Below are positions 33,624 to 42,542 of a DNA stretch of 60,456 nt, piece after piece. The DNA lies in the NCBI GenBank assembly GCA_029266615.1, contig JAQSWN010000006.1:1-60456 (forward strand), read 5' to 3'. Every line of letters begins with the position of its first letter. The first letter of the stretch is position 1. The DNA is from Polyangiaceae bacterium. GTDB taxonomy: Bacteria; Myxococcota_A; Polyangia; Polyangiales; Polyangiaceae. The notes under the pieces are model-generated. The model ran no database searches, had not been told where the DNA came from, and saw only the letters and a list, made by a program, of their open reading frames with translations. Made by a program: the position numbers and the translations under genes.

Positions 33624-34775
33624 ATGAAAAAAGCCCGACGCTTTCTCTCCCCCAGCTCCCCGCTGGCAATCGCCCTCGCCGTGCTCAGCGCCGGTACTTC
33701 CCTGCGCTGTGGCTCGGAGGAGACCGCGCCAGACCCTTCGGGCGACGGCGTCTCCGGCTCTGCGGGCCAGCCAAGCATCGACGAGCCCGGCGGCGCGCCC
33801 GGTGTTGGCAGCGTGTGCGAGCCCTTCGCGACGCGCCGGTGCGTTGGGCCCGCCGCCTGTGTTGGGGGGCAAGCCTGCTCGAAAGACGGCTCGGCGTGGA
33901 GCGCGTGCGACTGCGGCACGAGGCCCCGCGGCTCCGCAGGCGCCGGGAGCGCCAACGGCGGCGCCGAGGGCGGCGGCGGGTCGGGGGGCAGCATCCCCAC
34001 CCCCGTCGCTTGCCAGCCCGCTCCGCAAAGCGGCTGCGATACGGACGAGAAGTGTACCCTCGCCGTCGTCACGGCGACGCAGTCGGTTTCGTTTCAGTGC
34101 GTGCCCGACGGCACGAAGCCCGAAGGCGCCGAATGCGCCTTGCGCGAGGACGGCACCGACGACTGCGCCCGGGGCCTTTTCTGTAACGGCGTCAGCACCG
34201 TGCCGCGCTGCCAGCCCTACTGCGACGTCACGGGCGCGGTGTCGTGCGACACCCTCTGCACGGAGCTGAACGTGGGCCACGGCGGCGTCGCGGTCGCATC
34301 CGGCTACGGCGTATGCCAGCCTCCGTGCGACCTCCTCGCGCAAGACTGCGACGAGGGCGACGCCTGCGTGTTCCTGGAGTCGCCGTTCCCCGTGTGCGGC
34401 AAAGCCGGTGCGGCGGCGCCCGGAGAGACGTGCGTCTACTACGACGACTGCGAGGCTGGCGCCGCGTGCGTGCTCAAAAACGCCGCGCAAACCGCGTCGA
34501 TGTGCACGCCGTTCTGTGAAGCCACTCAGGCGGGCAGCTGTGAGGCCGAGGGCGACACGTGCCTCGCATTCCCGATGCTCTACGATCCCGTGCCGCAAAG
34601 TTTCTTCACGACGGGGCTCTGCTATCCGTGCGCGCTGTTGGGCATTCCCGATTGCGAGCTGCTCGCTCCCGGCGGCTGCGCCGAGGAGGCCGACTGCGAA
34701 CCGCTGCTGGTGAGCATGGGCTTGCCGTTCACGTGCGACCCCCGAGCGGGCGTGTGCGTGATGGCCGCGCCGTGA
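33624..34775 (+). CDS. Cys-rich exported protein
   Basis: This is a 383-residue predicted exported protein, possibly a lipoprotein. The n-region is MKKARR and a hydrophobic stretch ends LRC, which is an atypical lipobox. After a Gly/Ser/Ala linker come about 25-30 Cys in a repeating pattern of CxxxxxCxxxxxC segments (for example EGAECALREDGTDDCARGLF and GETCVYYDDCEAGAACV), like the small disulfide-rich modules of the proteins at 40245. ATG at 33624 is chosen over an upstream start at 33567. The last 47 bases overlap the 3' end of the protease gene on the other strand. Confidence 0.8.
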   Translation: MKKARRFLSPSSPLAIALAVLSAGTSLRCGSEETAPDPSGDGVSGSAGQPSIDEPGGAPGVGSVCEPFATRRCVGPAACVGGQACSKDGSAWSACDCGTRPRGSAGAGSANGGAEGGGGSGGSIPTPVACQPAPQSGCDTDEKCTLAVVTATQSVSFQCVPDGTKPEGAECALREDGTDDCARGLFCNGVSTVPRCQPYCDVTGAVSCDTLCTELNVGHGGVAVASGYGVCQPPCDLLAQDCDEGDACVFLESPFPVCGKAGAAAPGETCVYYDDCEAGAACVLKNAAQTASMCTPFCEATQAGSCEAEGDTCLAFPMLYDPVPQSFFTTGLCYPCALLGIPDCELLAPGGCAEEADCEPLLVSMGLPFTCDPRAGVCVMAAP

Positions 34776-35949
34776 AGCGGCGTCGGCGCCAGCCGAGCCA
34801 AACCCAACCGAAGACCGCGCCCGCCCACGCGCCGCCGCGCGACGAGCCGCGCGACGCCGCGCAGCCGCCGCTCTCGTCACCACGCGGGGTTGGCGCGACG
34901 CACAGCTCGGCGCCGCCGACGTCTTGGCACACCTCGCCCGCGCCGCACTCGGCCGTGCTCTCGCACGTAGCCCGACAAACTCCCCTCGCCGCGCCGTAGC
35001 AAAGCAAGCCTTCTCGGCACTCTCCGGAGCTCTCGCAAACCTCGCCTTCGGCGCGGCGCGGCTCTTCTCCGCTCGCGCCGCCGACGGAAGGCGGATCGCT
35101 GGAACCGGTCGTCACCCAGAACGGCGCGTCGTAACCGCCCAGGGCGGCGGCGTCCCTCGCTCCTCGAATGATGAAGTCTCGCCAAGCGGTGACGGTGCCG
35201 TAAACGGGCGAGCTGCAATCCGGGCTGCTCCGAGAAACGACGCCCACCACCTTGCCGTCCGCGTCCAGCGCAGGGCCGCCCGAGTCCCCGGGGCAAGCGC
35301 CGGTTTCGCCGCGGAACTCCGTGCTCTCCACGCCCGCCCCGCAGCGGCCCGGTTCACAAGCGACGGTGAGCTCGGCAAGCTGCATGCGGCTGCCACTTTG
35401 GTCTCCATCTTCGTCGACTCCGTAGCCGACGGCCGTGTACTTCTCGCCAGGCGTCACGTCCCGATCGATCCGGGGGACCGCCGGCATCGAGACTTCGGCG
35501 GGCACGTTCTCGTTCAGGAGGAGGAGGGCGATGTCGTAGCCACAGATGTCCGTCCCCTCACCCGGCACTCGCACCTCCGCAACGGAGAACGCGCGACTGC
35601 CTTGACGGGGGTGAGGGTCGTTCGTGGCGCTGAAGTCTTCCGCCGAATACGGCTCGCCGAGAACCGCATTTCCACACAGCACGTAGTCATCCCGGGTGCC
35701 AGGCGCCACGCAGTGCCGAGCCGTGAGCAGCAAGTTTTTCGCGATCAACGTCGCGGTGCATCGGGCCCCACGCGTGGCCAGCAAGAACACGTGTTCGTGA
35801 GAGAGGTCCACGGTGCCGCCCGCGATGGACTGCCGTGCGCCGTGAGTCTCGGCCTCGCTGCTGCAGCCCGCGAGCGTGGCGACGAGCAGCACGTTCACCC
35901 ACGAAATCGCGGTGGCGCGAGGTCGCCGGAAGGAAGGGTCGGAATCCAT
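34729..35949 (-). CDS. Trypsin-like (S1) serine protease with lipobox and MYXO-CTERM-like tail
   Basis: This is a 406-residue exported protease. The signal ends LLVATLAGC (Cys29). IAGGTVDLSH (42-51) is a possible activation site. LLLTARHCV (His79), DICGYDIALLLL (Asp139) and GACPGDSGGPALD (Ser223) give the full S1A triad. A Cys-rich region follows (residues 310-365, EGEVCESSGECREGLLCYG), and the C-terminus is Gly-Cys, a hydrophobic helix and RRRR, like MYXO-CTERM, with an extra 16-residue tail. ATG at 35949 starts the signal peptide. Having both a lipobox and a C-terminal sorting signal is unusual. The tail region is antisense to the Cys-rich gene. Confidence 0.9.
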   Translation of the reverse strand: MDSDPSFRRPRATAISWVNVLLVATLAGCSSEAETHGARQSIAGGTVDLSHEHVFLLATRGARCTATLIAKNLLLTARHCVAPGTRDDYVLCGNAVLGEPYSAEDFSATNDPHPRQGSRAFSVAEVRVPGEGTDICGYDIALLLLNENVPAEVSMPAVPRIDRDVTPGEKYTAVGYGVDEDGDQSGSRMQLAELTVACEPGRCGAGVESTEFRGETGACPGDSGGPALDADGKVVGVVSRSSPDCSSPVYGTVTAWRDFIIRGARDAAALGGYDAPFWVTTGSSDPPSVGGASGEEPRRAEGEVCESSGECREGLLCYGAARGVCRATCESTAECGAGEVCQDVGGAELCVAPTPRGDESGGCAASRGSSRGGAWAGAVFGWVWLGWRRRRFTARPSRTRPLGGRT

Positions 35950-36017
35950 CGCGCGTGGGGCTCGGACGCTCACATTACGCGCCTTGCCCTCCGTTGTGCT
36001 ACTCGGGGTTCCCCGCT

Positions 36018-36794
36018 TTGAGAACCATCCGAATTTCCCAGAAGATTCCGGCGTCGCTCGACGCGTTGTGGGTCGCTTGCGCTACGCCGTCCGGAATCGC
36101 GGGCTGGCAGGCCGACAAGGTGACGGGCATCATCCAAGAGGGTGAGAGCGTCGGGCTCGGCTGGCCAGATCTGGGCGTCTCCATTCGCCTGGACGTGGTG
36201 GAGCTGCTCGAGGGAAAGAGTGTGGTGTTCGGACACGGAGACTCGCGCGTTCGCTTCGACGTGAAGGACGGCGAGGTGGAGCTCTCGCACTCCGCCCCGT
36301 TCGACGAGGACGAAGAGCTCGGCACGGAGTCTTCCTGGCGCTTGGCGCTCGGTACACTGGCGCACTACTTGGACCGCTACGCCGGCCAGGTGCGGGACAC
36401 GGTGTGGCTGGTCAAGCCCGCGTCCACGACCGCCGAGGCCGCGCACGCATTTTTCACGCTGCCGGACGCGCTCGGCGCCTGGCTCGGCCGCGCCTCGGGC
36501 CCGCTCGGCCCCGTCGGCTCACGTTACCGCATCGCGCTGGGCGGTGGCGGCAGCATGAGCGGCATCGTGCTCGCGCACACGGACGGCCGTGATCTGGCGC
36601 TGCGCTGGGACGAGGCCAACTACTCCGTCATCACGTTTCGCACCTTGCCTTCCCCGAATGGGGAGCACGAGCGGCTTCTGGTCATCTCCTGGTCGCGCTG
36701 GCAGGAGCTGGAGAACGCCGAGCGCATCGCCGGAGAGCTAGACGGCGCCCTCGCGCGCCTCGTTCAGCTGCTGAGCGCAACCGGCACTGCGTAA
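36018..36794 (+). CDS. Tandem SRPBCC (START-like/AHSA1) protein
   Basis: This is a 258-residue cytoplasmic protein with two SRPBCC-type folds: residues 1-120 (RTIRISQKIPASLDALWVAC, GTLAHYLDRYAG) and 125-258 (DTVWLVKPASTTAEAAHAFF, ERLLVISWSRW), in the style of activator-of-Hsp90-like proteins. SRPBCC domains bind hydrophobic ligands or act as polyketide-type cyclases or transporters; the ligand is unknown. The first codon appears to be TTG at 36018, directly before the fold; no clear ribosome binding site is present. It is divergent from the protease gene (68 bp) and ends 15 bases before the SUMF1-like gene. Confidence 0.82.
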   Translation: MRTIRISQKIPASLDALWVACATPSGIAGWQADKVTGIIQEGESVGLGWPDLGVSIRLDVVELLEGKSVVFGHGDSRVRFDVKDGEVELSHSAPFDEDEELGTESSWRLALGTLAHYLDRYAGQVRDTVWLVKPASTTAEAAHAFFTLPDALGAWLGRASGPLGPVGSRYRIALGGGGSMSGIVLAHTDGRDLALRWDEANYSVITFRTLPSPNGEHERLLVISWSRWQELENAERIAGELDGALARLVQLLSATGTA

Positions 36795-36809
36795 CCCCGC
36801 AATCGCGAC

Positions 36810-37664
36810 TCAGCCGGCATCACGACAACACCGCGCGCCGGTGCTGTAGTCATAGTAAGCGGCGGCGTGATTGGTGACCTTCGCCTCGCAGCCGTTGGTC
36901 GTGCTGCGGGCGTAGAAGCCGCCGAGGAACATGCCGTCCTCGACCCACTCGTCTACGTTGCCGACCATGTCGTAGATGCGGTCGTCGTCCCATCGGGAAG
37001 TGCACGCCGTCGTCTCGCCGGTCACGCGGAGCAAGGGCGACTCGCCTTCGTGAACGAGGTTCAGCCGCGGGTCACGGTGCCCGAGCGAGGCGGAGCCGTG
37101 CAGCACCGCCGCCGGGTGGATGAACCGATACACGTTGCAGACGCCTTGCTTGTACGCGCCGCCGTAAGGGAACTTCAGCCCCGCTTTGCCTTTGCACGCG
37201 GCGACCCACTCGTCTTGCGAGCACAGGCGCTTCCCCGCGTTCTCGCAGGCTCGTCGCGCGAGAACCTGGGAGAGGTACGCCTGCGGGATCTGACCGGCGC
37301 GAGCAATTGCCTTGGGCTCGAAGCGGCCGGTGCGTTGCAGGGCGCTCAGGGGCGGGAGGGGCATGGCGCGGGCGGCGGCGTCGCCGAGTTGGCTCCGCTC
37401 GACGAGCCATCCGCGCCACACTTCGCTGACCAGCGCGGGGGTCGGCGGGTAGTAGGGCGAAAGCGCCTCACCCGTCGTCTTGTCCACCGTCGCCATCTCC
37501 CAGCGATCCACACAGAAGCGGCCGACGCGCGCCATCTCGCTCGGGCAGGGACGCGCGCGCGCCGACTCCGCCTCCGCTGGTTTTGGCCCCACCCCCAGCG
37601 AGCCGAGCGCGCCCAGGCCCAAGCCAAAGAACACCAGCGCCGCCTGCTTCACGCGGCTGACCAT
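36810..37664 (-). CDS. SUMF1/FGE-sulfatase domain exported protein
   Basis: This 284-residue protein has a signal peptide (VKQAALVFFGLGLGALGSLG, then KPAEAES). The body shows RPCPSEMARVGRFCVDRWEM, CENAGKRLCSQDEWVAACKG and IYDMVGNVDEWVED, the pattern of the formylglycine-generating-enzyme domain. The C-terminus is RCCRDAG. The domain is widely used in myxobacteria in noncatalytic or nonheme-iron forms; I cannot say whether it makes formylglycine. Its start is only 36 bp from the divergent pcm gene, so the promoters must overlap. Confidence 0.88.
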   Translation of the reverse strand: MVSRVKQAALVFFGLGLGALGSLGVGPKPAEAESARARPCPSEMARVGRFCVDRWEMATVDKTTGEALSPYYPPTPALVSEVWRGWLVERSQLGDAAARAMPLPPLSALQRTGRFEPKAIARAGQIPQAYLSQVLARRACENAGKRLCSQDEWVAACKGKAGLKFPYGGAYKQGVCNVYRFIHPAAVLHGSASLGHRDPRLNLVHEGESPLLRVTGETTACTSRWDDDRIYDMVGNVDEWVEDGMFLGGFYARSTTNGCEAKVTNHAAAYYDYSTGARCCRDAG

Positions 37665-37700
37665 TGCACGCTTTGGGCAGGCAGCCTAAATCGATGCACC

Positions 37701-38360
37701 ATGGCGCTCGCTCCCACCGCCGCCGGTCAGAAGCTCGCCGAGCGCGTCGCGCGAGCGAGTGACGTCGCGGACCCGCGTATCCTCGCGGCTTTCGCGCAGG
37801 TGCCCCGGGGCGCGTTCCTACCGGCAGAGCTGCAACACCGCGCGGAGGAAGACCAGGCGTTGCCGATCGGGCTCGGGCAAACCATCAGTCAACCGTCCAT
37901 GATCGCGCTGATGCTGTCCGCGCTGGACTGCGCGCCGCGTCACCGCGTGCTCGAGGTCGGTTGCGGCTCCGGGTACGTGCTCGCGCTGCTCTCACAAATT
38001 GCGGCCGAGGTGTTCGGCGTGGAGCGACACGCGGAGCTTGCGGAGCGCGCGCGCGACACGCTTTCGAAGTTGGGGGTGACGGACGTCGTGGTGCAAGAAG
38101 GAGACGGCACGTTGGGCCTGCCGGGCCACGCCCCGTACGACCGTATCTTGGTCTCCGCCGGAGCGCCTGCGATTCCGGACACGTTGCTCGCGGCCCTCGC
38201 AGAGGGCGGGCGCCTGGTCATGCCGGTGGGCAGCCCGGACGCTCAGATTTTGGTTACTTGCGAGCGAGACGACAAGGGCACGCTCCACTACCGCGCCGGT
38301 GCGAGCTGCGTCTTCGTACCGCTGGTGAACGACTCCACGCCCCCGCCGCGCGAAGCTTGA
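37701..38360 (+). CDS. pcm: Protein-L-isoaspartate O-methyltransferase
   Basis: This 219-residue SAM-dependent enzyme would methylate isoaspartyl residues formed by protein ageing, the first step of their repair. Key motifs are PRGAFLP, then GQTISQPSMIALML (the substrate-side loop specific to PCMT), LEVGCGSGYVLALL for SAM, and YDRILVSAGAP with the second-last core strand. The length matches the family. ATG at 37701 is plain. It converges on the AlgH gene with a three-base gap. Confidence 0.95.
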   Translation: MALAPTAAGQKLAERVARASDVADPRILAAFAQVPRGAFLPAELQHRAEEDQALPIGLGQTISQPSMIALMLSALDCAPRHRVLEVGCGSGYVLALLSQIAAEVFGVERHAELAERARDTLSKLGVTDVVVQEGDGTLGLPGHAPYDRILVSAGAPAIPDTLLAALAEGGRLVMPVGSPDAQILVTCERDDKGTLHYRAGASCVFVPLVNDSTPPPREA

Positions 38361-38363
38361 GCA

Positions 38364-38927
38364 TCAAGCCGAGCCGACGGTGCGCGTCGTGAACGCGATG
38401 GGCGTCGTGCCAACCTGGCCGTAAGCGGCGGTCCACGCTTGGTCGGAAGCGGTGTCGAACACCAGGTCCGGCACCACGTCGATCGGCAGCCACGAGCCGC
38501 CGCGAATTTCGTTCTCCAGCTGCCCCGGCGCCCAGCCCGCGTAGCCGACGAGCGCGATGAGGCTGCGCGGCACCGTACCGGCAGCGATTGTCTCGAGAAC
38601 CTTGCGTGACGCGGTCGCGGTGATGCCGCTCCCCACGTCGAACTGACCCTCGTGGTCCAGGAAGCGCTCCTCGCTCCGGTACACGAGCCACACCTGCTCG
38701 GGCGACACTGGCCCGCCGAGCCGAACCGAACCGCGGAGCTCCGGCGGAGTCTCCGATACCTGGGAGCGCACGAGCAGCTCCGGCAGAGTCATCAGCTCTC
38801 GACCATTGATGATCCAGCCGAACGCTCCCTCCGGCCCGTGCGCCGCTAGCAGCACTACCGAACGGTCGAAGTTCGGATCTCCGGGAGGCGGCGAAGCAAC
38901 GAGGAGCCCCGGGGCGAGCACCGACAT
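38364..38927 (-). CDS. YqgE/AlgH family protein
   Basis: This 187-residue protein is of the usual length for the family. It starts MSVLAPGLLVASPP and contains DPNFDRSVVLLAAHGPEGAF, then GWIINGRE and RLGGPVSPEQVWLVY, then ALVGYAGWAPGQLENEI, the YqgE/AlgH signature. The molecular function is unknown. ATG at 38927 (AGGGTC upstream) is preferred to a long frame that runs to 39083. It ends three bases from the convergent pcm gene and is divergent from an MBL hydrolase (212 bp). Confidence 0.95.
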   Translation of the reverse strand: MSVLAPGLLVASPPPGDPNFDRSVVLLAAHGPEGAFGWIINGRELMTLPELLVRSQVSETPPELRGSVRLGGPVSPEQVWLVYRSEERFLDHEGQFDVGSGITATASRKVLETIAAGTVPRSLIALVGYAGWAPGQLENEIRGGSWLPIDVVPDLVFDTASDQAWTAAYGQVGTTPIAFTTRTVGSA

Positions 38928-39139
38928 GACCCTGCAAGCTAGCCCGCCTCCCAGGCTCCGTCGAGAGCAGCGGCCGCCCAGGGACTTTCTGCGAGCTTCG
39001 CAGCGGGAAGTCACGGGCTTTGGTCGCGGTCTTGCGGCGGCGAGGAGCAGGGTGCGCGGCCCCCGCCCGGCGACCGGCGTCACGCCTTCGTGAGCACCTT
39101 TCGGGCCGGGTGAGGATGTTGATAGAGTGAGGGTTCCTG

Positions 39140-39982
39140 ATGGAGGTCACCTTCTACGGCGTTCGCGGGTCGGTTCCGGCACCTGGCCCGCACACGGTGC
39201 GCTACGGCGGCAACACCTCGTGCGTCGAGGTGCGGCTGTCGGACGACTCCACGGTCGTGCTGGACGCCGGAACGGGGATGCGCGCGCTCGGCAACGCCTT
39301 GCTGAAGCGCGGTCGCTCGACGCCAGTGCATCTGCTGCTTTCGCACACGCACTGGGACCACGTGCTCGGGCTGCCGTTCTTCGCGCCCCTGTATCGTCGC
39401 GACACGCACCTGTTCGTGTACCCGCTCGCGAACGACGCGCAGGAGCTGTTCCAGCGCAATATCTTCAACGACATTCATTTCCCGGTCAGCGTGGACGACA
39501 TCCCGGCGCGGCTGGAGCTCGCACGGCCGGAAAAAGCCGAGTGGCGCATCGGCTCGGCGACGGTGCGGCGCATCGCGCTCAACCACCCGGGCGGGGCTCA
39601 AGGCTTTCGCATCGACGACGACGACGGCACCTCTGTCGCCTACCTGACCGACAACGAGCTCAACGCCGACAACGCCAAGACGAGCATCGATCAACTAGCT
39701 CGCTTCGCGGACGGAGTGGATCTGCTCATTCACGACTCCCAGTACCTAGCCGAGGACATGCCGGCCAAGCTCGGCTGGGGCCATTCGGTCGTCACTGAAG
39801 TGCTGCGTCTCGGTATCTTGGCGGAGCCGAAGCAGCTCGCCCTGTTCCACCATGACCCGGAGCGTAGTGACAGCGCCCTGGACCTCATCGGCGAGACCAG
39901 CCAGAGCTTCATCAAGTCCGAGGGCAAGGCGACCCAGGTCCTGGTCGCGAGCGAAGGCCTCGCCGTTCACCTGAAAAAGTAG
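39140..39982 (+). CDS. MBL-fold metal-dependent hydrolase
   Basis: This is a 280-residue metallo-beta-lactamase-fold enzyme. YGVRGSVPAPGPHTVRYGGN opens the protein, followed by LDAGTG and LLLSHTHWDHVLG (His69, His71, Asp73, His74), ALNHPGG and HDSQY, and a C-terminal FHHDPERSD. This is the set found in the 'MBL fold metallo-hydrolase' group close to RNase Z and to phosphodiesterases associated with chemotaxis or signalling. The substrate is unknown. Start ATG 39140. It is 139 bp upstream of tRNA-Cys. Confidence 0.9.
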   Translation: MEVTFYGVRGSVPAPGPHTVRYGGNTSCVEVRLSDDSTVVLDAGTGMRALGNALLKRGRSTPVHLLLSHTHWDHVLGLPFFAPLYRRDTHLFVYPLANDAQELFQRNIFNDIHFPVSVDDIPARLELARPEKAEWRIGSATVRRIALNHPGGAQGFRIDDDDGTSVAYLTDNELNADNAKTSIDQLARFADGVDLLIHDSQYLAEDMPAKLGWGHSVVTEVLRLGILAEPKQLALFHHDPERSDSALDLIGETSQSFIKSEGKATQVLVASEGLAVHLKK

Positions 39983-40121
39983 CCTTTTTGCGATCTCCGC
40001 CGGCGGCCCGCCGGTAGTCGTTGACGAGCGCCTTTCCGCGAGTAGGATTCGCCTCCCTTCAATCGGACCCGAAAGGCCCCGCCCCAAAAGTCCCCGTCCT
40101 CGCTCTTAAAATTGACGCTTC

Positions 40122-40193
40122 GGTGAGGTAGCCAAGCGGTTAGGCAACGGTTTGCAAAACCGTTATACGCCGGTTCGAATCCGGTCCTCACCT
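40122..40193 (+). tRNA. tRNA-Cys (anticodon GCA)
   Basis: The sequence folds as a cloverleaf. The acceptor stem GGTGAGG (40122-40128) pairs with CCTCACC (40186-40192), the anticodon loop contains GCA in tttgcaaaa, and the T loop is ggttcgaatcc. The discriminator base is T at 40193, an identity element of tRNA-Cys. The following bases are CCG, so the CCA end is not encoded and has to be added. The plus-strand terminator follows at 40200. Confidence 0.97.
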
Positions 40194-40199
40194 CCGATG

Positions 40200-40228
40200 A
40201 AACGCCGGGACTTCTGCCCCGGCGTTTT
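40200..40228 (+). terminator. Rho-independent terminator after tRNA-Cys
   Basis: AAACGCCGGG (40200-40209) pairs with CCCGGCGTTT (40218-40227) and is followed by a short T run (TTTT). It ends the tRNA transcript. The minus-strand Cys-rich gene ends 17 bases further on, so the hairpin may serve both strands. Confidence 0.85.
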
Positions 40229-40244
40229 GCATTTCGGCTTCCGC

Positions 40245-41606
40245 TCAGGGCGAGACGTTCACGCAGATCGGCGCGGCCGCGCCCATGACGCTCGATTGGC
40301 AGAACGCGTTGCTGCAATCCTCTCCGACCGCTGCGGCTCGCAGGCAAACGTCCGCCGAGTTTGGTCTTCGAATGCACTCGCTTCCCGGGGGGCAGCCACG
40401 TTCGCTGCTGCAGGCCTCCCCGAGGCCCGCGTGCAATCTGCAAACGCCCGAAAGGCAGCTGGCACCGACCGGGCACGTCTCGTTGCCGCCGCACGGCGCG
40501 TCGATGGCCAGCGCGGTGCACGTTCCTCCTGGCTCGCCCTCCACGTTCTGCTTGCAGTAACCGTCTGAACACTCACCCCAATGGCTACACGCAGCCCCCA
40601 GGGCTTTCGTGGGCGCACATTCGCCTTCGGGCGCGGTGGTGCTTTGGCAGTAGAGCCCGTCGCCGCAATTGCGGGGCAGGCGCTGTCGGCGGAGCGAAGA
40701 AGGGCCAGACGAAATACGCGAATCACAGCGGGAGCCTTCGGGCGCCTCGGCTGGCTGGCACTTGCCGAAGTTGCATGAGAGCCCCGGTAAGCACCCTAGC
40801 GCTTGGTCCGGCCGGCAGTCGTCACCTAGCGCGCCGCGCTGTTCGCAGGGTACGGGCTCGAAATCCCAGAAGGCAGGGCAATAGTAGCCGGGCTTGCAGC
40901 TGGGCCCCCCTGAGTCGCAAAAGCCGACGTTCGTCCGCGGATCGAAGCAGTCGCTATCGATCGCCGAGGCTCCTCCGGCTCCGTCCGGGTCGAACGGGTG
41001 GTACATCGAGTGGCACTCGGAGCCTTCTGGGCACGTTCGCCCTGCGGCCTCAGCTTCCTGACAATCTTCCCCCGGCCGAACGAGGGCGCGGTTCTTACAA
41101 GCACCCTGGGTGCAGTACTGCGCGTTGCCGCACTCCGAGTTGCCGTTGCAGGCGGTGCCCTCGGCCACGGCTTCGCACCGCTCCTCATCGCAGCGCTTGT
41201 GCCAGGGGCAGTTGGCGGTGGTCACGCAGAACTCGCCCGGGCAGACGCAGCGCATTCCCGACATCTCCCCGCCCGCGCCGGATTCGCAGACTTCAACTGG
41301 CTCCTCGACGCTGCCCTGCCCTCCCGCACCGCCACCAGCGACCGGAGCCTCCCCACCCATGCCTCCTCCCGCGACCCAAGCGCCGCCCCCGGCCACCGGA
41401 GCCTCCCCACCGGCGCCGCCCTCGGGCGGTGCACCGCTGCCACCTTGTGCCTTCGTCCCCGCCGAGGGGCTGCCGGCTTGATGCGGACCTTCTCCCCCAG
41501 CGCCGGCTTCACCGCCGTTTGCTGCCGGATCGTCCGTCGTGCACCGAGTCAAAACGAGGAGAGCCGAGAGCGCCACCAACGCTCGAACCGCGCGTAATTT
41601 TCCCAA
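40245..41606 (-). CDS. Cys-rich lipoprotein with Gly/Ala linker
   Basis: This is a 453-residue lipoprotein with lipobox LLVLTRC (Cys22). Residues 23-115 are Gly/Ala/Glu/Pro repeats, including near-repeated AGGGxGGEAPVAGGG units. The mature body has about 45 Cys arranged in short CxxxxCxxxxxC modules (GTACNGNSECGNAQYCTQGA, GEDCQEAEAAGRTCPEGSEC) like the protein at 33624, apparently a disulfide-rich modular surface protein. Initiation is at TTG 41606, with AAGG upstream. No partner gene is obvious. Likely on the outer membrane or exported. Confidence 0.82.
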   Translation of the reverse strand: MGKLRAVRALVALSALLVLTRCTTDDPAANGGEAGAGGEGPHQAGSPSAGTKAQGGSGAPPEGGAGGEAPVAGGGAWVAGGGMGGEAPVAGGGAGGQGSVEEPVEVCESGAGGEMSGMRCVCPGEFCVTTANCPWHKRCDEERCEAVAEGTACNGNSECGNAQYCTQGACKNRALVRPGEDCQEAEAAGRTCPEGSECHSMYHPFDPDGAGGASAIDSDCFDPRTNVGFCDSGGPSCKPGYYCPAFWDFEPVPCEQRGALGDDCRPDQALGCLPGLSCNFGKCQPAEAPEGSRCDSRISSGPSSLRRQRLPRNCGDGLYCQSTTAPEGECAPTKALGAACSHWGECSDGYCKQNVEGEPGGTCTALAIDAPCGGNETCPVGASCLSGVCRLHAGLGEACSSERGCPPGSECIRRPNSADVCLRAAAVGEDCSNAFCQSSVMGAAAPICVNVSP

Positions 41607-41737
41607 AGCTACCTTCCCTTCCCGAGTCCAGGCGACTCTAGCACCGGTTCGGAGCTTGTCTCGCGAGGCGGAAGTTGAGCGCGACGCTCGGGTGGGGGTG
41701 TAGCTCCCGTACGAACCTGACGGTTCAGGAGCCTCGG
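41607..41737. other. Intergenic gap with weak hairpin
   Basis: The 131 bp between two minus-strand genes contain an imperfect inverted repeat near 41703-41733 (tcccgtacgaacc, then ggttcaggagc). It may end the transcript of the upstream gene at 41738 or be unrelated. No gene seen. Confidence 0.35.
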
Positions 41738-42487
41738 CTAGGCGCCTTCACTTGCCGGCCTCGCACGTTGGCTCGCTTCGTACGCCGCGAGCCGCATCGC
41801 GTGCACGAAGCCCGTGGGCCGTAGGCCCGCGGTGTCGTTGAAGGGTGAGAAGCGGAGCGCGCTCTGGTCCACGTCTACCGGCGCGAGCAGCGTGACCTCC
41901 GCGAGCGGCTGCCAACGACGTCGCAGCGGCGACACGTCCAAGCGTCGAAGCTCAAGCCGAAAGACCGCGCGTCCGGCGCGCATGGCGTTCTGCAAGTGCT
42001 GGCTGCGCGTGGAGTCCGTGCCGTTGTCGAGCCGCGGCGAACGAAGCCGAAATTTTGCTGGCCCCACTCCGGGCACTTCGAACGGTGAGACTGCGTGGTA
42101 GTGATTCCAAAGAAAGCTTCGGTAGTTCGTGGCGAGCGGCGCGAGCAGCATCGTCCAGGGGAAGCGAATGGTGGCAAGCAGCAGATCTTGCGTGCCCGTT
42201 TCGCCGTCCCAGCCGAAGCGAAGCGCGGCGCCGAGCACGTCCGGCCATTCGTGACCCCGCCAGAGCGCGCTCGAGAAGCGCGCCAAGGTGGGCCCAGCGA
42301 GGCGCTCCGCAACGCGGCGCAACTCCGGTTCGGATGCGCACGGCTCCGTGCTCGCCCTCACCACCACGCCGTCCGGATGGAACATGCGCGCGTTGCGTGC
42401 GTGGCTGATGGCCGCCGTGAGCGGGGCGAGCCCAGCCCCGACCCAGAGTCCACATCGTTCGCTCAGGGCCGGGTGTTGGATGGTCAC
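41738..42487 (-). CDS. Unrecognised protein, possibly catalase-fold-like
   Basis: This is a 249-residue soluble protein that I do not recognise with confidence. It contains FHPDGVVVRAST (36-47), LARFSSALWRGHEWPDVLGA, QDLLLATIRFPWTMLLAP and FLWNHYHAVSPFEVPGVGP, then FRLRSPRL. The order and spacing weakly recall small catalase-related proteins with a 'HP-x-GVV' start, but heme ligands are not evident. No signal peptide. It is divergent from the PPOX-type stress protein gene (55 bp between starts), which suggests co-regulation. Confidence 0.7.
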   Translation of the reverse strand: MTIQHPALSERCGLWVGAGLAPLTAAISHARNARMFHPDGVVVRASTEPCASEPELRRVAERLAGPTLARFSSALWRGHEWPDVLGAALRFGWDGETGTQDLLLATIRFPWTMLLAPLATNYRSFLWNHYHAVSPFEVPGVGPAKFRLRSPRLDNGTDSTRSQHLQNAMRAGRAVFRLELRRLDVSPLRRRWQPLAEVTLLAPVDVDQSALRFSPFNDTAGLRPTGFVHAMRLAAYEASQRARPASEGA

Positions 42488-42542
42488 CTGACGCTACATC
42501 GCAAGATTCGTGCGCGGCACGCGACATGCAGCGGCGTTGCGC

